From Sphingomicrobium arenosum (GTDB lineage: Bacteria > Pseudomonadota > Alphaproteobacteria > Sphingomonadales > Sphingomonadaceae): a DNA stretch of 64,000 bases. The stretch lies in the NCBI RefSeq assembly GCF_026157085.1, contig NZ_JANPVN010000001.1:124001-188000 (forward strand), read 5' to 3'. A program made the position numbers and the translations under genes. Shown here in pieces: positions 37,047-45,252 of this stretch. Each line of letters begins with the position of its first letter. The stretch's first letter is position 1. Under the pieces are notes generated by a model. The model was not told the DNA's origin and searched no databases. It worked only from the letters and a program-made list of their open reading frames with translations.

Positions 37047-37469
37047 TTACTTGCGCTTGCCGCGCTTGGCCTTGGTGCCGAGCCCGATCTTCTTGGCGAG
37101 CTGGCGGCGCTGTTCCGCATAGTTGGGCGCGACCATCGGATAGTCGGCGGGCAGGCCCCACTTCTGGCGATAGTCGTCCGGGGTCATGTCGTAGTGCGTC
37201 ATGAGGTGGCGCTTGAGCATTTTGAGCTTCTTGCCGTCCTCGAGGCAGACGAGATAATCGGGCTTGACCGAGGCGCGCACCGACACGGCGGGCTGCGGCT
37301 TTTCTTCGGGCTTCTCGGCGCCGCCGTGCAGCTTGGAGAGCGCGCCATGCACATTCTCGATCAGTTGGGGCACGTCGCCGACGGCGACCATGTTGTTGCC
37401 AAGATGCGCGGCAACGATTTCGGCGGTGAGCGTGATCAGCGTCTCGTCGCGCAGGGTATCTTCGTCCAT
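37047..37469 (-). CDS. MucR/Ros family zinc-finger transcriptional regulator
   Basis: The 140-residue protein has the Ros/MucR zinc finger. VCLEDGKKLKMLKRHLMTHYDM holds Cys75, His88 and His92, with Asp at the usual second-ligand place. The MTPDDYRQKWGLPADYPMVAPNYAEQRR block follows. Members act as global regulators of surface polysaccharide, motility and cell cycle in alphaproteobacteria. The C-terminus is Lys-rich. The gene has its own terminator. Confidence 0.95.
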   Translation of the reverse strand: MDEDTLRDETLITLTAEIVAAHLGNNMVAVGDVPQLIENVHGALSKLHGGAEKPEEKPQPAVSVRASVKPDYLVCLEDGKKLKMLKRHLMTHYDMTPDDYRQKWGLPADYPMVAPNYAEQRRQLAKKIGLGTKAKRGKRK

Positions 37470-37568
37470 GTCAATTTCTTTCCGAGCAAGTAATCCGTCT
37501 ATTGTCCGAAACGAACTTCATCGGCTTTATGACGACGTCAAATATTTCGCAAGTGGCGCGAGCCAGCC

Positions 37569-38054
37569 CTAGTCAAGCTTAATATAGGTCAAGGCGTCGC
37601 GACGTTCGCCGTCGGCCCCGCGATAATAATCGCGGCGCCGACCGGCGATCCGAAAGCCTGCCTGTTCGTAGAAATGAACTGCTCGATTGCCGTCGCGCAC
37701 TTCGAGGTGAAGGCGATTGGCACCCGCGGACTTGGATTGTTCGACGAAATGATCGAGCAGCATACGGCCAAAGCCTTCGCCCTGTGCCGCGGGATCGACA
37801 GCGAGAAGCAGCAATTCGCTTTCATCGAGCAGGGTGCGCCACAAGGCGAATCCTGCGGGTGGAGCGTCCTCCGACGGGCGGACCAGCGCAAGATGGACGC
37901 CCCGCATCGGCAGGATTCCGGCGCATTGTCCGCGGTTCCAGGCTTCGCCAAAAGCGGGATCGAACGCGGCCGTCATCAGGCGCATCACCGCGTCGAGATC
38001 GTCATAGCCCCCGCGCTCGATGCAGATGGTCCGCGGCGTGGGAAAGCTGGCCAT
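37569..38054 (-). CDS. rimI: GNAT N-acetyltransferase, RimI type
   Basis: The 161-residue GNAT protein carries the acetyl-CoA loop LLAVDPAAQGEGFGRMLLDHF and the motif LHLEVRDGNRAVHFYEQAGF, both typical of RimI. RimI acetylates ribosomal protein S18 in E. coli. The start is 2 nt after the tsaB stop codon (TGATCATG), which supports the RimI assignment by context. Confidence 0.9.
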   Translation of the reverse strand: MASFPTPRTICIERGGYDDLDAVMRLMTAAFDPAFGEAWNRGQCAGILPMRGVHLALVRPSEDAPPAGFALWRTLLDESELLLLAVDPAAQGEGFGRMLLDHFVEQSKSAGANRLHLEVRDGNRAVHFYEQAGFRIAGRRRDYYRGADGERRDALTYIKLD

Positions 38055-38056
38055 GA

Positions 38057-38674
38057 TCAGGCGGCCTTGGGCTTGGCGTCGGGAGCCCGGACATACAGCG
38101 GGGCAAGGTCGAGCTCGCGCAGCGGGGCGGGCAGGAGGGCGGCATGATCGGCGAGCGGATCGAGCGTGATCGCCTCGATGGTCGCTCCGGCCTCGGTGAG
38201 TGCATCGACAGCGGGGCCGGCGACGAGGTCGGCCTCGAGTGTTGCCGCTGCTGCTTCGGGGCGCAGGCTTTGCGGTGCCTCGAGCGCCTTGAGCGAGCGG
38301 CCGCCAAAGGGTTGGACGAACAGTTCTCCATGCCCGCCCTGCATGACCGAAGTGATGCGGTCCGCATCGGGGCGCGCGGCGCGGGCGGCGGCGGCGATGA
38401 CGGCGAGCGAGGAAAAGCCTGCGAGAGACACGTTCCAGCCGATCGCCAGTCCTTGGGCGGCGGCGAGGCCGACGCGGATACCGGTAAAGCTGCCAGGGCC
38501 GACCGACGCGAGGATATGGTTGGGAATGCGGGGGCCGAGCAGGGCCTCGATCATCGGCACGAGCTTCTCGGCATGGCCGCGCCCGATGCGCTCGGCGCGC
38601 GCGTCGACCACGGCATCACCGTGCAATAACGCAACGCTGCACATGGCCGTCGATGTCTCGATCGCGAGGATCAA
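38057..38674 (-). CDS. tsaB: tRNA threonylcarbamoyladenosine biosynthesis protein TsaB
   Basis: The protein belongs to the t6A37 tRNA modification complex with TsaD and TsaE. It starts LILAIETST, then has VGPGSFTGIRVGLAAAQGLA and an HK-fold C-terminus. I choose the TTG at 38674 (205 residues), since GGGAG lies 7 nt upstream and TsaB normally begins directly at the ILAIETS strand. An in-frame ATG at 38716 would add 14 non-conserved residues. Confidence 0.92.
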   Translation of the reverse strand: MILAIETSTAMCSVALLHGDAVVDARAERIGRGHAEKLVPMIEALLGPRIPNHILASVGPGSFTGIRVGLAAAQGLAIGWNVSLAGFSSLAVIAAAARAARPDADRITSVMQGGHGELFVQPFGGRSLKALEAPQSLRPEAAAATLEADLVAGPAVDALTEAGATIEAITLDPLADHAALLPAPLRELDLAPLYVRAPDAKPKAA

Positions 38675-38769
38675 GGCGCTTCTCCCGATACGCCCCCCGA
38701 GTCGGGATGACGACATAGTTGGCTGGAAAGCGCAAGCCCCGGCGCGGGAGCTGCGGTGAGGGAATTATT

Positions 38770-39348
38770 CTAGACGGCTTCGACGCTGACGACTTCGGGG
38801 ACGTAATGCTTGATCAGCCCTTCGATGCCGTTCTTGAGAGTGATGGTCGAAGAAGGGCAGCCCGAGCAGGCACCCTGCAGCTGGAGGAAGACATGCCCTT
38901 CCTTGTAGCCGCGATAGACGATGTCGCCGCCATCCTGCGCGACGGCGGGGCGGACGCGGGTCTCGATGAGGTCCTTGATCTGGTCGATGATGTCGGCATC
39001 GGCAGGATCGTCCTCGAAGGCCAGTTCCTCGTCTGGCGCGACGGCGATGTCGGCGGCGCTGCCCGGCTTGAACAGCGGCGTGCCGGTCAGGAAATGATCC
39101 ATCAGCGTTTCGAGCACGATGGGTTCGAGCTGGGGCCATTCAACGCCGGGCGCGGCGCTAACCGACACGAAGTCGCGACCGAAATAGACGCCATCCACCA
39201 TCTGCGTGTTGAACAGCGCTTCGGCGAGCGGACTGGCTTCGGCTGCCTCCATGGTCGGGAAGTCGCGCCCGCCCGTTTCCATGACGGTGCGGCCCGGCAG
39301 GAACTTGCGGGTGGACGGATTCGGCGTGGTTTCGGTCTCGATCAGCAT
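38770..39348 (-). CDS. NifU-family iron-sulfur carrier (Nfu)
   Basis: The 192-residue protein has an N-terminal Nfu_N domain (MLIETETTPNPSTRKFLPG) and a C-terminal NifU-like domain with the cluster-binding CxxC in GACSGCPSS. Nfu proteins carry [4Fe-4S] clusters to targets such as aconitase and radical-SAM enzymes. The nearby miaB would be a client. The start MLIETETT is typical; an ATG three codons upstream is possible. Confidence 0.93.
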   Translation of the reverse strand: MLIETETTPNPSTRKFLPGRTVMETGGRDFPTMEAAEASPLAEALFNTQMVDGVYFGRDFVSVSAAPGVEWPQLEPIVLETLMDHFLTGTPLFKPGSAADIAVAPDEELAFEDDPADADIIDQIKDLIETRVRPAVAQDGGDIVYRGYKEGHVFLQLQGACSGCPSSTITLKNGIEGLIKHYVPEVVSVEAV

Positions 39349-39379
39349 GGCGCCCATGTGGGAGCCAAATCGGAGCGGA

Positions 39380-40282
39380 TCAACCCTTTTTGTCGGGATC
39401 CCAGCTGTCGTCGATCATCTTGATGATGGCCGAGAAATCGAGGCCCGCGCCGCCGCGATCGACGAAGCGCTGGTACAGTTCCTCGGCCTCGCCGCCCATC
39501 GGGGTGTAAGCGCCCGACGCCTTGGCGGCGTCCATGGCGAGCTTCAGATCCTTGAGCATGAGCGCGCTGGCGAAGCCGCCCTGATAGCCGCGATCGGCGG
39601 GGGTTTCGGGGCCGACGCCGGGGACGGGGCAATAGCTGGTCATCGACCAGGACTGACCCGAGGCCTTGGACGAGATGTCGTAGAAGGTCTGGAGGTCGAG
39701 GCCGAGTTTCTCGGCGAGCGCGAAGGTCTCGGCGGTGGCGGCCATGGTGGCGCCCAGCAGCATGTTGTTGCAGATCTTGGCGGCTTGTCCCGCGCCCGCG
39801 TCGCCGGCGTGGATCACCGCCTTGCCCATCTTGTCGAGGATCGGCTGGGCGCGGGCGAAGCCGTCCTCCGAGCCGCCGACCATGAAGGTGAGGGTGCCGG
39901 CGTCGGCGGCGGCGATGCCGCCCGAGACGGGCGCGTCGACCATATTGAGGCCCGCGTCGGCCGCTTGCTTTTCGACCGACCGCGCGGTGTCGACGTCGAT
40001 AGTCGAGCAGTCGATCAGGATCGCGCTCTTGTCGGCGTTGGGGATGACGCTGTCGGCATAGACCGACGCGACATGCTTGCCGGCGGGGAGCATGGTGACG
40101 ATCGCTTCGGCGCCGGTTACGGCGGCGGCAGCGTCGGCGACGGGGGTGCAGCCGTGCTCACGGGCGCGGTCGAGCGCATCTTGTGACAGGTCGAAAGCCA
40201 TGACTTCATGGCCCGCCTTGGCGAGGTTCGCGGCCATCCCGCCGCCCATGTTGCCGAGGCCGATGAAGGCGATTTTTGCCAT
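39380..40282 (-). CDS. mmsB: 3-hydroxyisobutyrate dehydrogenase
   Basis: The 300-residue NAD-dependent enzyme oxidises 3-hydroxyisobutyrate to methylmalonate semialdehyde in valine degradation. It has the Rossmann motif FIGLGNMGGGMAANL, DAPVSGGIAAADAGTLTFMVGG and the catalytic lysine in GAGQAAKICNNML. GAGGGG lies upstream of MAKIAFI. The 47-codon upstream extension is not homologous. It is part of the valine locus, downstream of the enoyl-CoA hydratase. Confidence 0.95.
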   Translation of the reverse strand: MAKIAFIGLGNMGGGMAANLAKAGHEVMAFDLSQDALDRAREHGCTPVADAAAAVTGAEAIVTMLPAGKHVASVYADSVIPNADKSAILIDCSTIDVDTARSVEKQAADAGLNMVDAPVSGGIAAADAGTLTFMVGGSEDGFARAQPILDKMGKAVIHAGDAGAGQAAKICNNMLLGATMAATAETFALAEKLGLDLQTFYDISSKASGQSWSMTSYCPVPGVGPETPADRGYQGGFASALMLKDLKLAMDAAKASGAYTPMGGEAEELYQRFVDRGGAGLDFSAIIKMIDDSWDPDKKG

Positions 40283-40293
40283 TAAGTTGCCCC

Positions 40294-40527
40294 TCAATCT
40301 AAAAATAGCAGCTTTACAAAGACCGCGAACATAACGATGCCCACTAAGAAGAACATGGGTATTTGGAAGAGATGTAAGGCTCGCCACAACCGCCGATTCA
40401 GAGGGGTTGCGTCGGACACGATCCAATCTGAGAAATTACCTTCACCTTTTCTGTAATCGTTCATGGCCGTGTAACTCAGCCATATCCCTACTCCCCCTAA
40501 CGCCAAGCATACGAAAGCGAAGATCAT
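40294..40527 (-). CDS. Small two-helix membrane protein, low GC, unknown function
   Basis: The 77-residue protein has two hydrophobic segments (about 1-20 and 54-75) and a central loop [24 protein letters not shown] do not recognise it. It starts inside the stop codon of the enoyl-CoA hydratase (ATGA), so translation is probably coupled. By hand count the region 40291-40530 is about 47% GC, well below its neighbours, which suggests recent acquisition. Confidence 0.65.
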   Translation of the reverse strand: MIFAFVCLALGGVGIWLSYTAMNDYRKGEGNFSDWIVSDATPLNRRLWRALHLFQIPMFFLVGIVMFAVFVKLLFLD

Positions 40528-41300
40528 TTACCGGTCCAATTCCCCGGGCGCTTTTCGACGAAGGCGGTCATGCCCTCTTTCTGGTCTTGTGTGCCGAAGA
40601 GGCCATGGAACAGGCGGCGCTCGAAGTTCACGCCTTCGGCCAGCGTCATTTCATAGGCCGCGTTCACCATTTCCTTGTTCGCCATGGCGGCGAGCGGGGC
40701 CATGGAGGCGATGGTTGCGGCGGTCTTCAGCGCTTCGTCAACGAGGTCGGCGGCGGGGACAACCTTGGCGACGAGGCCCGAGGAGAGCGCTTCCTCGGCG
40801 CCCATCATCTCGCCAGTGAGGCACATATGCATGGCCTTGGCCTTGCCGATGGCGTGGGTGAGGCGCTGCGAACCGCCCATGCCGGGGGTGACCCCGAGCT
40901 TGATTTCGGGCTGGCCGAACTTGGCGCCGTCGCCCGCGATGATGAAGTCGGCCATCATGGCGACCTCGCAGCCGCCGCCCAAGGCGTAGCCGTTGACCGC
41001 GGCGATCCACGGCTTGCGGGTCGCGGTGACCTGTTCCCATCCCTTGAAGAAGTTCGCCTTGTACATGTCGGCGAAGCTCTGGTCCTGCATTTCCTTGATG
41101 TCGGCGCCGGCGGCGAAAGCTTTTTCCGAGCCGGTCAGGACGAGGCAGCGCTGGCTGTCATCGGCGTCATAGGCAGCGAAGGCGTCAATGAGGTCGGCGA
41201 GGACCTGGCTGTTCAAGGCATTGAGCGCCTTGGGGCGGTTCAAGGTGACGAGGGTGACCGCGTCACGCTGCTCGACGAGGATGGTTTCATATTCGCTCAT
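40524..41300 (-). CDS. Enoyl-CoA hydratase
   Basis: The 258-residue crotonase-fold enzyme has the oxyanion-hole motifs [12 protein letters not shown] and [14 protein letters not shown], and the catalytic glutamate region [19 protein letters not shown]. It hydrates enoyl-CoA esters. Position in the valine cluster suggests that methacrylyl-CoA is one substrate. The start [11 protein letters not shown] is chosen; the open upstream extension runs through the intergenic repeat. Confidence 0.95.
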   Translation of the reverse strand: MSEYETILVEQRDAVTLVTLNRPKALNALNSQVLADLIDAFAAYDADDSQRCLVLTGSEKAFAAGADIKEMQDQSFADMYKANFFKGWEQVTATRKPWIAAVNGYALGGGCEVAMMADFIIAGDGAKFGQPEIKLGVTPGMGGSQRLTHAIGKAKAMHMCLTGEMMGAEEALSSGLVAKVVPAADLVDEALKTAATIASMAPLAAMANKEMVNAAYEMTLAEGVNFERRLFHGLFGTQDQKEGMTAFVEKRPGNWTGK

Positions 41301-41316
41301 TGTCTTCTCTCCGTCG

Positions 41317-41393
41317 CCCCAGCGTAGGCTGGGGCCCATGTCAGGTCCGTCGGCGCCATGCCCGCTGGCATGGATCCCAGCCTTCGCTGGGAT
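41317..41393. repeat. REP-like cluster of three palindromes
   Basis: Three hairpins follow one another: CCCCAGC/GCTGGGG at 41317-41334, ATGCC/GGCAT at 41358-41371, and ATCCCAGC/GCTGGGAT at 41374-41393. The last matches the common alphaproteobacterial extragenic palindrome of the form TGGATCCCAGC...GCTGGGATGAC. It fills most of the gap between two hydratase-family genes. Confidence 0.75.
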
Positions 41394-41405
41394 GACGGGT
41401 GGAAA

Positions 41406-42461
41406 TTATGACGCCTGCGGGAAAGGCGTCCATGCCTCGTTCTCGGGGAGCGGGGCGAACAGTTCATCGACGATTGCCTCGCTCACGCCCTGCGGGGTGG
41501 CGGGATCGAACTTGGGTTCATTGTCCTTGTCGACGAGGAGGGCGCGGACGCCCTCGATGAAATCGTGGGTGCGCACGACCTTGGAGGCGAGGGCATATTC
41601 GGCCTTCATTTCCTCGGCGAAATCCTCGCGCTGGGCGCCTTCGCGGACGAGGCGTAGCGAGACCTTGAGGCTGAGCGGCGACTTGGTGCCGATGGTGTCG
41701 CGTTCGGTGTCCGACCAATCGCTTTCGCCATTCTCGAGGCTTTCGCAGATTTGCTCGACCGTTTCGTGCTGAAAATGCTTGGCGATGCGCGGAAGATTCT
41801 CCTCGATCCGCGCCTCGGGCGGCGTCGAGGAAGCATTGCCAAGCGCGCCCTGCATGCGCGCGGGTGCGGCGATGAGGCGCTCCTTCAATTCCTCGAGGTC
41901 GCTGCTCTGCACATAATGAGTGGCAAGGCCGAGATAGTGGCATTCGGCGCCGTCGAGGCGGGCGCCGGTCAGCGCCATGAATTCGCCGACATGGCCGGGC
42001 AGGCGGGAGAGATAGCGCCCGCCGCCGACGTCGGGGAAGAGGCCGATGCCGGTCTCGGGCATGGCGAGGCGGGTGTTTTCGGTGGCGACGCGATAGGTGC
42101 AGGGCAGGCTGATGCCGACACCGCCGCCCATGGTGATTCCGTCCATGATCGCGACCACTGGCTTTGCGTAGGTGAAGAGCAGGTGGTTGAGCCGATATTC
42201 GGCGTGGAAGAAGGCGGCGGCTTCCTTGCCGTCCGACTTGCCCGAATTGTAGAGCGCGACGACATCGCCGCCCGCGCAGAAGCCGCGTCCCTCGCAATGG
42301 TCGACCATGACGGCGTCCACGTCGGGATCCTCGGCCCAGCCGAGCAGCGCCTCGCTCATCTTGTCGCACATGGCGTGGGTGAGCGCGTGGATCGCTTTGG
42401 GACGGTTGAGGCGAAGACGGCCAAGGCGGCCCTCGCGAAGGATGATGACGTCGTCGGTCAT
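41406..42461 (-). CDS. 3-hydroxyisobutyryl-CoA hydrolase / enoyl-CoA hydratase-isomerase family
   Basis: The 351-residue protein has the long HIBYL-CoA hydrolase form of the crotonase fold. It starts IILREGRLGRLRLNRPKAIHALT and has GRGFCAGGDVVAL, MDGITMGGGVGISLPCTYRVATENTRLAMPE and FPDVGGGRYLSRLPG. Hydrolysis of 3-hydroxyisobutyryl-CoA is the likely reaction, and the neighbours mmsB, mmsA and acyl-CoA dehydrogenase support it. Its ATG overlaps the stop codon of the VOC gene. Confidence 0.92.
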   Translation of the reverse strand: MTDDVIILREGRLGRLRLNRPKAIHALTHAMCDKMSEALLGWAEDPDVDAVMVDHCEGRGFCAGGDVVALYNSGKSDGKEAAAFFHAEYRLNHLLFTYAKPVVAIMDGITMGGGVGISLPCTYRVATENTRLAMPETGIGLFPDVGGGRYLSRLPGHVGEFMALTGARLDGAECHYLGLATHYVQSSDLEELKERLIAAPARMQGALGNASSTPPEARIEENLPRIAKHFQHETVEQICESLENGESDWSDTERDTIGTKSPLSLKVSLRLVREGAQREDFAEEMKAEYALASKVVRTHDFIEGVRALLVDKDNEPKFDPATPQGVSEAIVDELFAPLPENEAWTPFPQAS

Positions 42462-42847
42462 GCGGCTCTCTTATGTTCGATGAGATCCCAGCGATTGCCG
42501 AAGGGATCCTTGAAGACGGCGACCGTCCCGTAGCCTTCGCGCCGGGGCGGTTCGAGGAATTGGACGCCCGCAGCAGTCATACGGGCATGGTCGGTGTCGA
42601 AGTCGGTGCTTTCGAGGAACCAGCCGACGCGGTCTGCGGCCTGTCGACCGATCGCGTCGCGCTGATCGTCCGTGGACGGCTGTGCAAGAAGCAGGCGAGC
42701 GCCGGCGCGGCCGCCGACGACAAGCCAGCGCTTGCCATTGCAGAGCGGCGTATCCTCGATCACGTCGAAGTCCAGCGCCTGCGTGAAGAAGGCGACGGCC
42801 TCATCATAGTCGGGGACGATCATGGTGGTCATCGCCAGCGCGGTCAT
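42458..42847 (-). CDS. VOC family protein (glyoxalase/bleomycin-resistance fold)
   Basis: The 129-residue protein has the two beta-alpha-beta-beta-beta units of the VOC fold (MIVPDYDEAVAFFTQALDF and TDHARMTAAGVQFLEPPRREGYGTVAVFKDPFGNRWDLIE). Members bind metals and act as lyases, dioxygenases or resistance proteins. No substrate can be assigned. Overlaps of 4 nt with both neighbours place it in the valine operon. Confidence 0.88.
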   Translation of the reverse strand: MTALAMTTMIVPDYDEAVAFFTQALDFDVIEDTPLCNGKRWLVVGGRAGARLLLAQPSTDDQRDAIGRQAADRVGWFLESTDFDTDHARMTAAGVQFLEPPRREGYGTVAVFKDPFGNRWDLIEHKRAA

Positions 42848-43986
42848 TGGCGCAGCATGTCGCGGCTGATGATCATGCGCATGATCTGGTTGGTGCCTTC
42901 GAGGATCGAATGGACGCGAAGGTCGCGCCAGAAGCGCTCGATCGGATAGTCCTGGAGGTAGCCGTATCCGCCGTGGAGCTGGAGCGCGCGATCGACGACG
43001 GCCGAGCCGGTGTCGGTGGCAAGGCGCTTTGCCATGGCGGCGAAGCGGGTTTTGTCGGGGGCGTTCTCGGTCACCTTGACGGCGGCGGCGTAGAGGAGCT
43101 GGCGCGCGGCCTGCAGTTCGGTCTCCATGTCGGCGAGCATGAACTGGGTGTTCTGGAAATCGGCGATGGCACGGCCGAACTGCGAACGCTCCTTGGTGTA
43201 GTTGACGGCCTCGTCGAGGCAGCGCTGCGCGCCGCCAAGCGAGCAGGCACCGATATTGAGGCGGCCGCCGTCCAATCCCATCATGGCGATGCGGAAGCCT
43301 TCGCCCTCACCGCCGAGGCGATTGGAAACGGGGACGCGGACGCCGTCGAAATTGACCTGGCGGGTGGGCTGGCTGTGCCAGCCGAGCTTCTTCTCGTTGG
43401 CGCCGAAGGAGACGCCGTCCATGTCCTTCTCGATGACCAGCGCGGAAATGCCCTTGGGGCCGTCCTCGCCGGTGCGGACCATGACGACATATACCTCATT
43501 CTCGCCAGCGCCCGAGATGAAGGCCTTGGAGCCCGAGACGACATAATGGTCGCCATCGAGGACCGCCTTGGTCTTCAAGGCAGCAGCGTCCGAGCCCGAG
43601 GAGGGTTCGGTGAGGCAGTAGCTCGCCATCCGCTCCATCGGGATGAGGTCGGGGAGATATTTGTCCTTGAGGTCCTGGTCGCCAAAGCGGTCGATCATCC
43701 AGGCGGCCATGTTGTGGATCGAGATGAAGGCGCTGGTCGAGGGGCAGCCATAGGCCATGGCTTCCATGATGAGCGCGGCTTCGAGGCGCCCAAGGCCGAT
43801 GCCGCCCGATTCCTCGGACACGTAGATCGAGCCGAAGCCGACTTCGGCGGCCTGTTTAATCACGTCCTTGGGGAAGATATGCTCTTCGTCCCACTTGGCA
43901 GCGTGGGGGGTGATCGCATCGGCGGTGAATTTCTGCGCCATCTCCTGGATCTGGCGCTGATCGTCGGTAAGATCGAACTGGGTCAT
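42844..43986 (-). CDS. Acyl-CoA dehydrogenase (probable isobutyryl-CoA dehydrogenase)
   Basis: The 380-residue FAD enzyme has the acyl-CoA dehydrogenase signatures MASYCLTEPSSGSDAAALKT and LHGGYGYLQDYPIERFWRD, ending with the catalytic-glutamate block HSILEGTNQIMRMIISRD. The valine-cluster position suggests oxidation of isobutyryl-CoA to methacrylyl-CoA. It may also act on other branched acyl-CoAs. The start MTQFDLTDDQRQIQEMA is homologous; the upstream extension is not. Confidence 0.93.
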   Translation of the reverse strand: MTQFDLTDDQRQIQEMAQKFTADAITPHAAKWDEEHIFPKDVIKQAAEVGFGSIYVSEESGGIGLGRLEAALIMEAMAYGCPSTSAFISIHNMAAWMIDRFGDQDLKDKYLPDLIPMERMASYCLTEPSSGSDAAALKTKAVLDGDHYVVSGSKAFISGAGENEVYVVMVRTGEDGPKGISALVIEKDMDGVSFGANEKKLGWHSQPTRQVNFDGVRVPVSNRLGGEGEGFRIAMMGLDGGRLNIGACSLGGAQRCLDEAVNYTKERSQFGRAIADFQNTQFMLADMETELQAARQLLYAAAVKVTENAPDKTRFAAMAKRLATDTGSAVVDRALQLHGGYGYLQDYPIERFWRDLRVHSILEGTNQIMRMIISRDMLRQ

Positions 43987-44029
43987 GGGGCGCGCCCTAG
44001 CACCCATTTCGACAGGGGCAAAGAGGGGG

Positions 44030-44455
44030 TCAGGCGCAGCGTTGGTAGGTGGTGCGTTTGGCGCGATTGTCGGGCCAACGCAGGAGACTGCCGCGCTGGA
44101 AGGCGAGCGTCTCGCGCGCGCCGCCGGGCGAAGAAAATGTGAAGCGTGCCTCGCCGTCGATGCTGTGCAGTGTATTGAGGCTGCCGCGATAGGCGAAACC
44201 GACATCGGTGACGTCGATATATTCGGTCATGTAGCGATTGTCGGGGTCGCAATCGGCGGCGCTGACCCCGTAGCGGCCTTCATGCGCGGCAAGCGCCGAA
44301 CGATCCGAAAGGTCGTTGATCTCGGTCGACAGCTGGAGTTCTGGCGCAATGGCGGCCGGCTGGTCGTAGCCGATGGTGCCGCCCTCGTCCTCGCTCGGCA
44401 GTTCCGTGCAGGCTGCCAGGATCACGGGAAGGAAGAGAAGGCGCGGATCAGGCAT
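44030..44455 (-). CDS. Small lipoprotein, paralogue of the upstream gene
   Basis: The 141-residue protein begins with a lipoprotein signal (LPVILAAC, Cys16). Its C-terminal half (GARETLAFQRGSLLRWPDNRAKRTTYQRCA) has the same plan as the gene just upstream, with matching Ser/Gly stretches and a terminal TxYxRC. The pair probably arose by duplication. I know no function. It overlaps the upstream gene by 8 nt. Confidence 0.7.
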   Translation of the reverse strand: MPDPRLLFLPVILAACTELPSEDEGGTIGYDQPAAIAPELQLSTEINDLSDRSALAAHEGRYGVSAADCDPDNRYMTEYIDVTDVGFAYRGSLNTLHSIDGEARFTFSSPGGARETLAFQRGSLLRWPDNRAKRTTYQRCA

Positions 44456-44876
44456 CGGGGCAGCGCCGATAGCGGGTAGTGGCGGCCTCGGGCCCGATGG
44501 TCGACCAGCGCAGCGTGCGGCCCTCGTCGCTGGCGGCGAAGCGGTGGCGTTCCTCGCCCGATGGCGTGTCGAAGGTAGCGTAGATACTGTTGGTCGATTG
44601 CGTCTCGACGGCGGTAATGGCGCCGGTCGTGTCGCCGGCGCGATACCCCGTCTCGTCGACGATGAGCGTTTCGGCGGGGTCGCAGGAGGCGGGATCGGGG
44701 GTGCCATCGGCGGTCTCGAGAAAGGCACCGCGCGTGGTGAAGGGCATGGTGCCTTCGGGTGCCTTTTCACCAAGTTGCGCGGCGGGGGGCGAGACGGAGT
44801 CGGGCGCTTCCTCGGTGGGCTCGGCGGAACAGGCAGCCAGCGCGAGCGACACGACAAGGGGAATGAACCTAGGCAT
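44448..44876 (-). CDS. Small lipoprotein of a tandem pair
   Basis: The 142-residue protein has a signal with LALAAC (Cys16), an acidic Pro-rich linker, and a globular part with cysteines in ASCDPAETLIV and RYRRCPDA. It is a diverged paralogue of the following gene. Its ATG lies inside the RidA gene end (8-nt overlap). Function unknown; it probably sits in the outer or inner membrane facing the periplasm. Confidence 0.7.
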   Translation of the reverse strand: MPRFIPLVVSLALAACSAEPTEEAPDSVSPPAAQLGEKAPEGTMPFTTRGAFLETADGTPDPASCDPAETLIVDETGYRAGDTTGAITAVETQSTNSIYATFDTPSGEERHRFAASDEGRTLRWSTIGPEAATTRYRRCPDA

Positions 44877-45252
44877 CGTCGAGCATGGCCTCCGCTTCCA
44901 CTTCGATGCGCCATTCCTCGCGCAAAAGCGCGGCGACCACAACCATGGTGGCGGCTGGGCGGCGTGTCCCGAAAAATTCGGCATGCACCTTGCCGATCGC
45001 ATCGGCATCGGCGGGGTCTGTGATGAACATGCGAGTGCGCACGACGTCCTCGGCGCTGCCGCCCAATTCCTCGATCGCCTTGACCGCGATAGCGAAGCAG
45101 CGGCGGGTCTGCGCGGCGGCATCGCCGGGAGTCGAGTTGCCGTCCTCCTCGACCGGACCGGTGCCCGCGACGAGAATGCGGTTGCCGTGCCGGACGGCGC
45201 GGCTGAAGCCGTAGAGACCTTCATAGGGGCTGGTGCCCGAGGTGCGTTTCAT
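44869..45252 (-). CDS. RidA family protein (divergent)
   Basis: The 127-residue protein has the RidA fold (GFSRAVRHGNRILVAGTGPVEEDG, then QTRRCFAIAVKAIEELGGSAEDVVRTRMFITD). Canonical RidA has an arginine in a PARS motif that binds the substrate carboxylate; here the same place reads PAAT. It may thus have lost the 2-aminoacrylate deaminase activity and do something else. Its ATG overlaps the deacetylase stop codon. Confidence 0.88.
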   Translation of the reverse strand: MKRTSGTSPYEGLYGFSRAVRHGNRILVAGTGPVEEDGNSTPGDAAAQTRRCFAIAVKAIEELGGSAEDVVRTRMFITDPADADAIGKVHAEFFGTRRPAATMVVVAALLREEWRIEVEAEAMLDDA

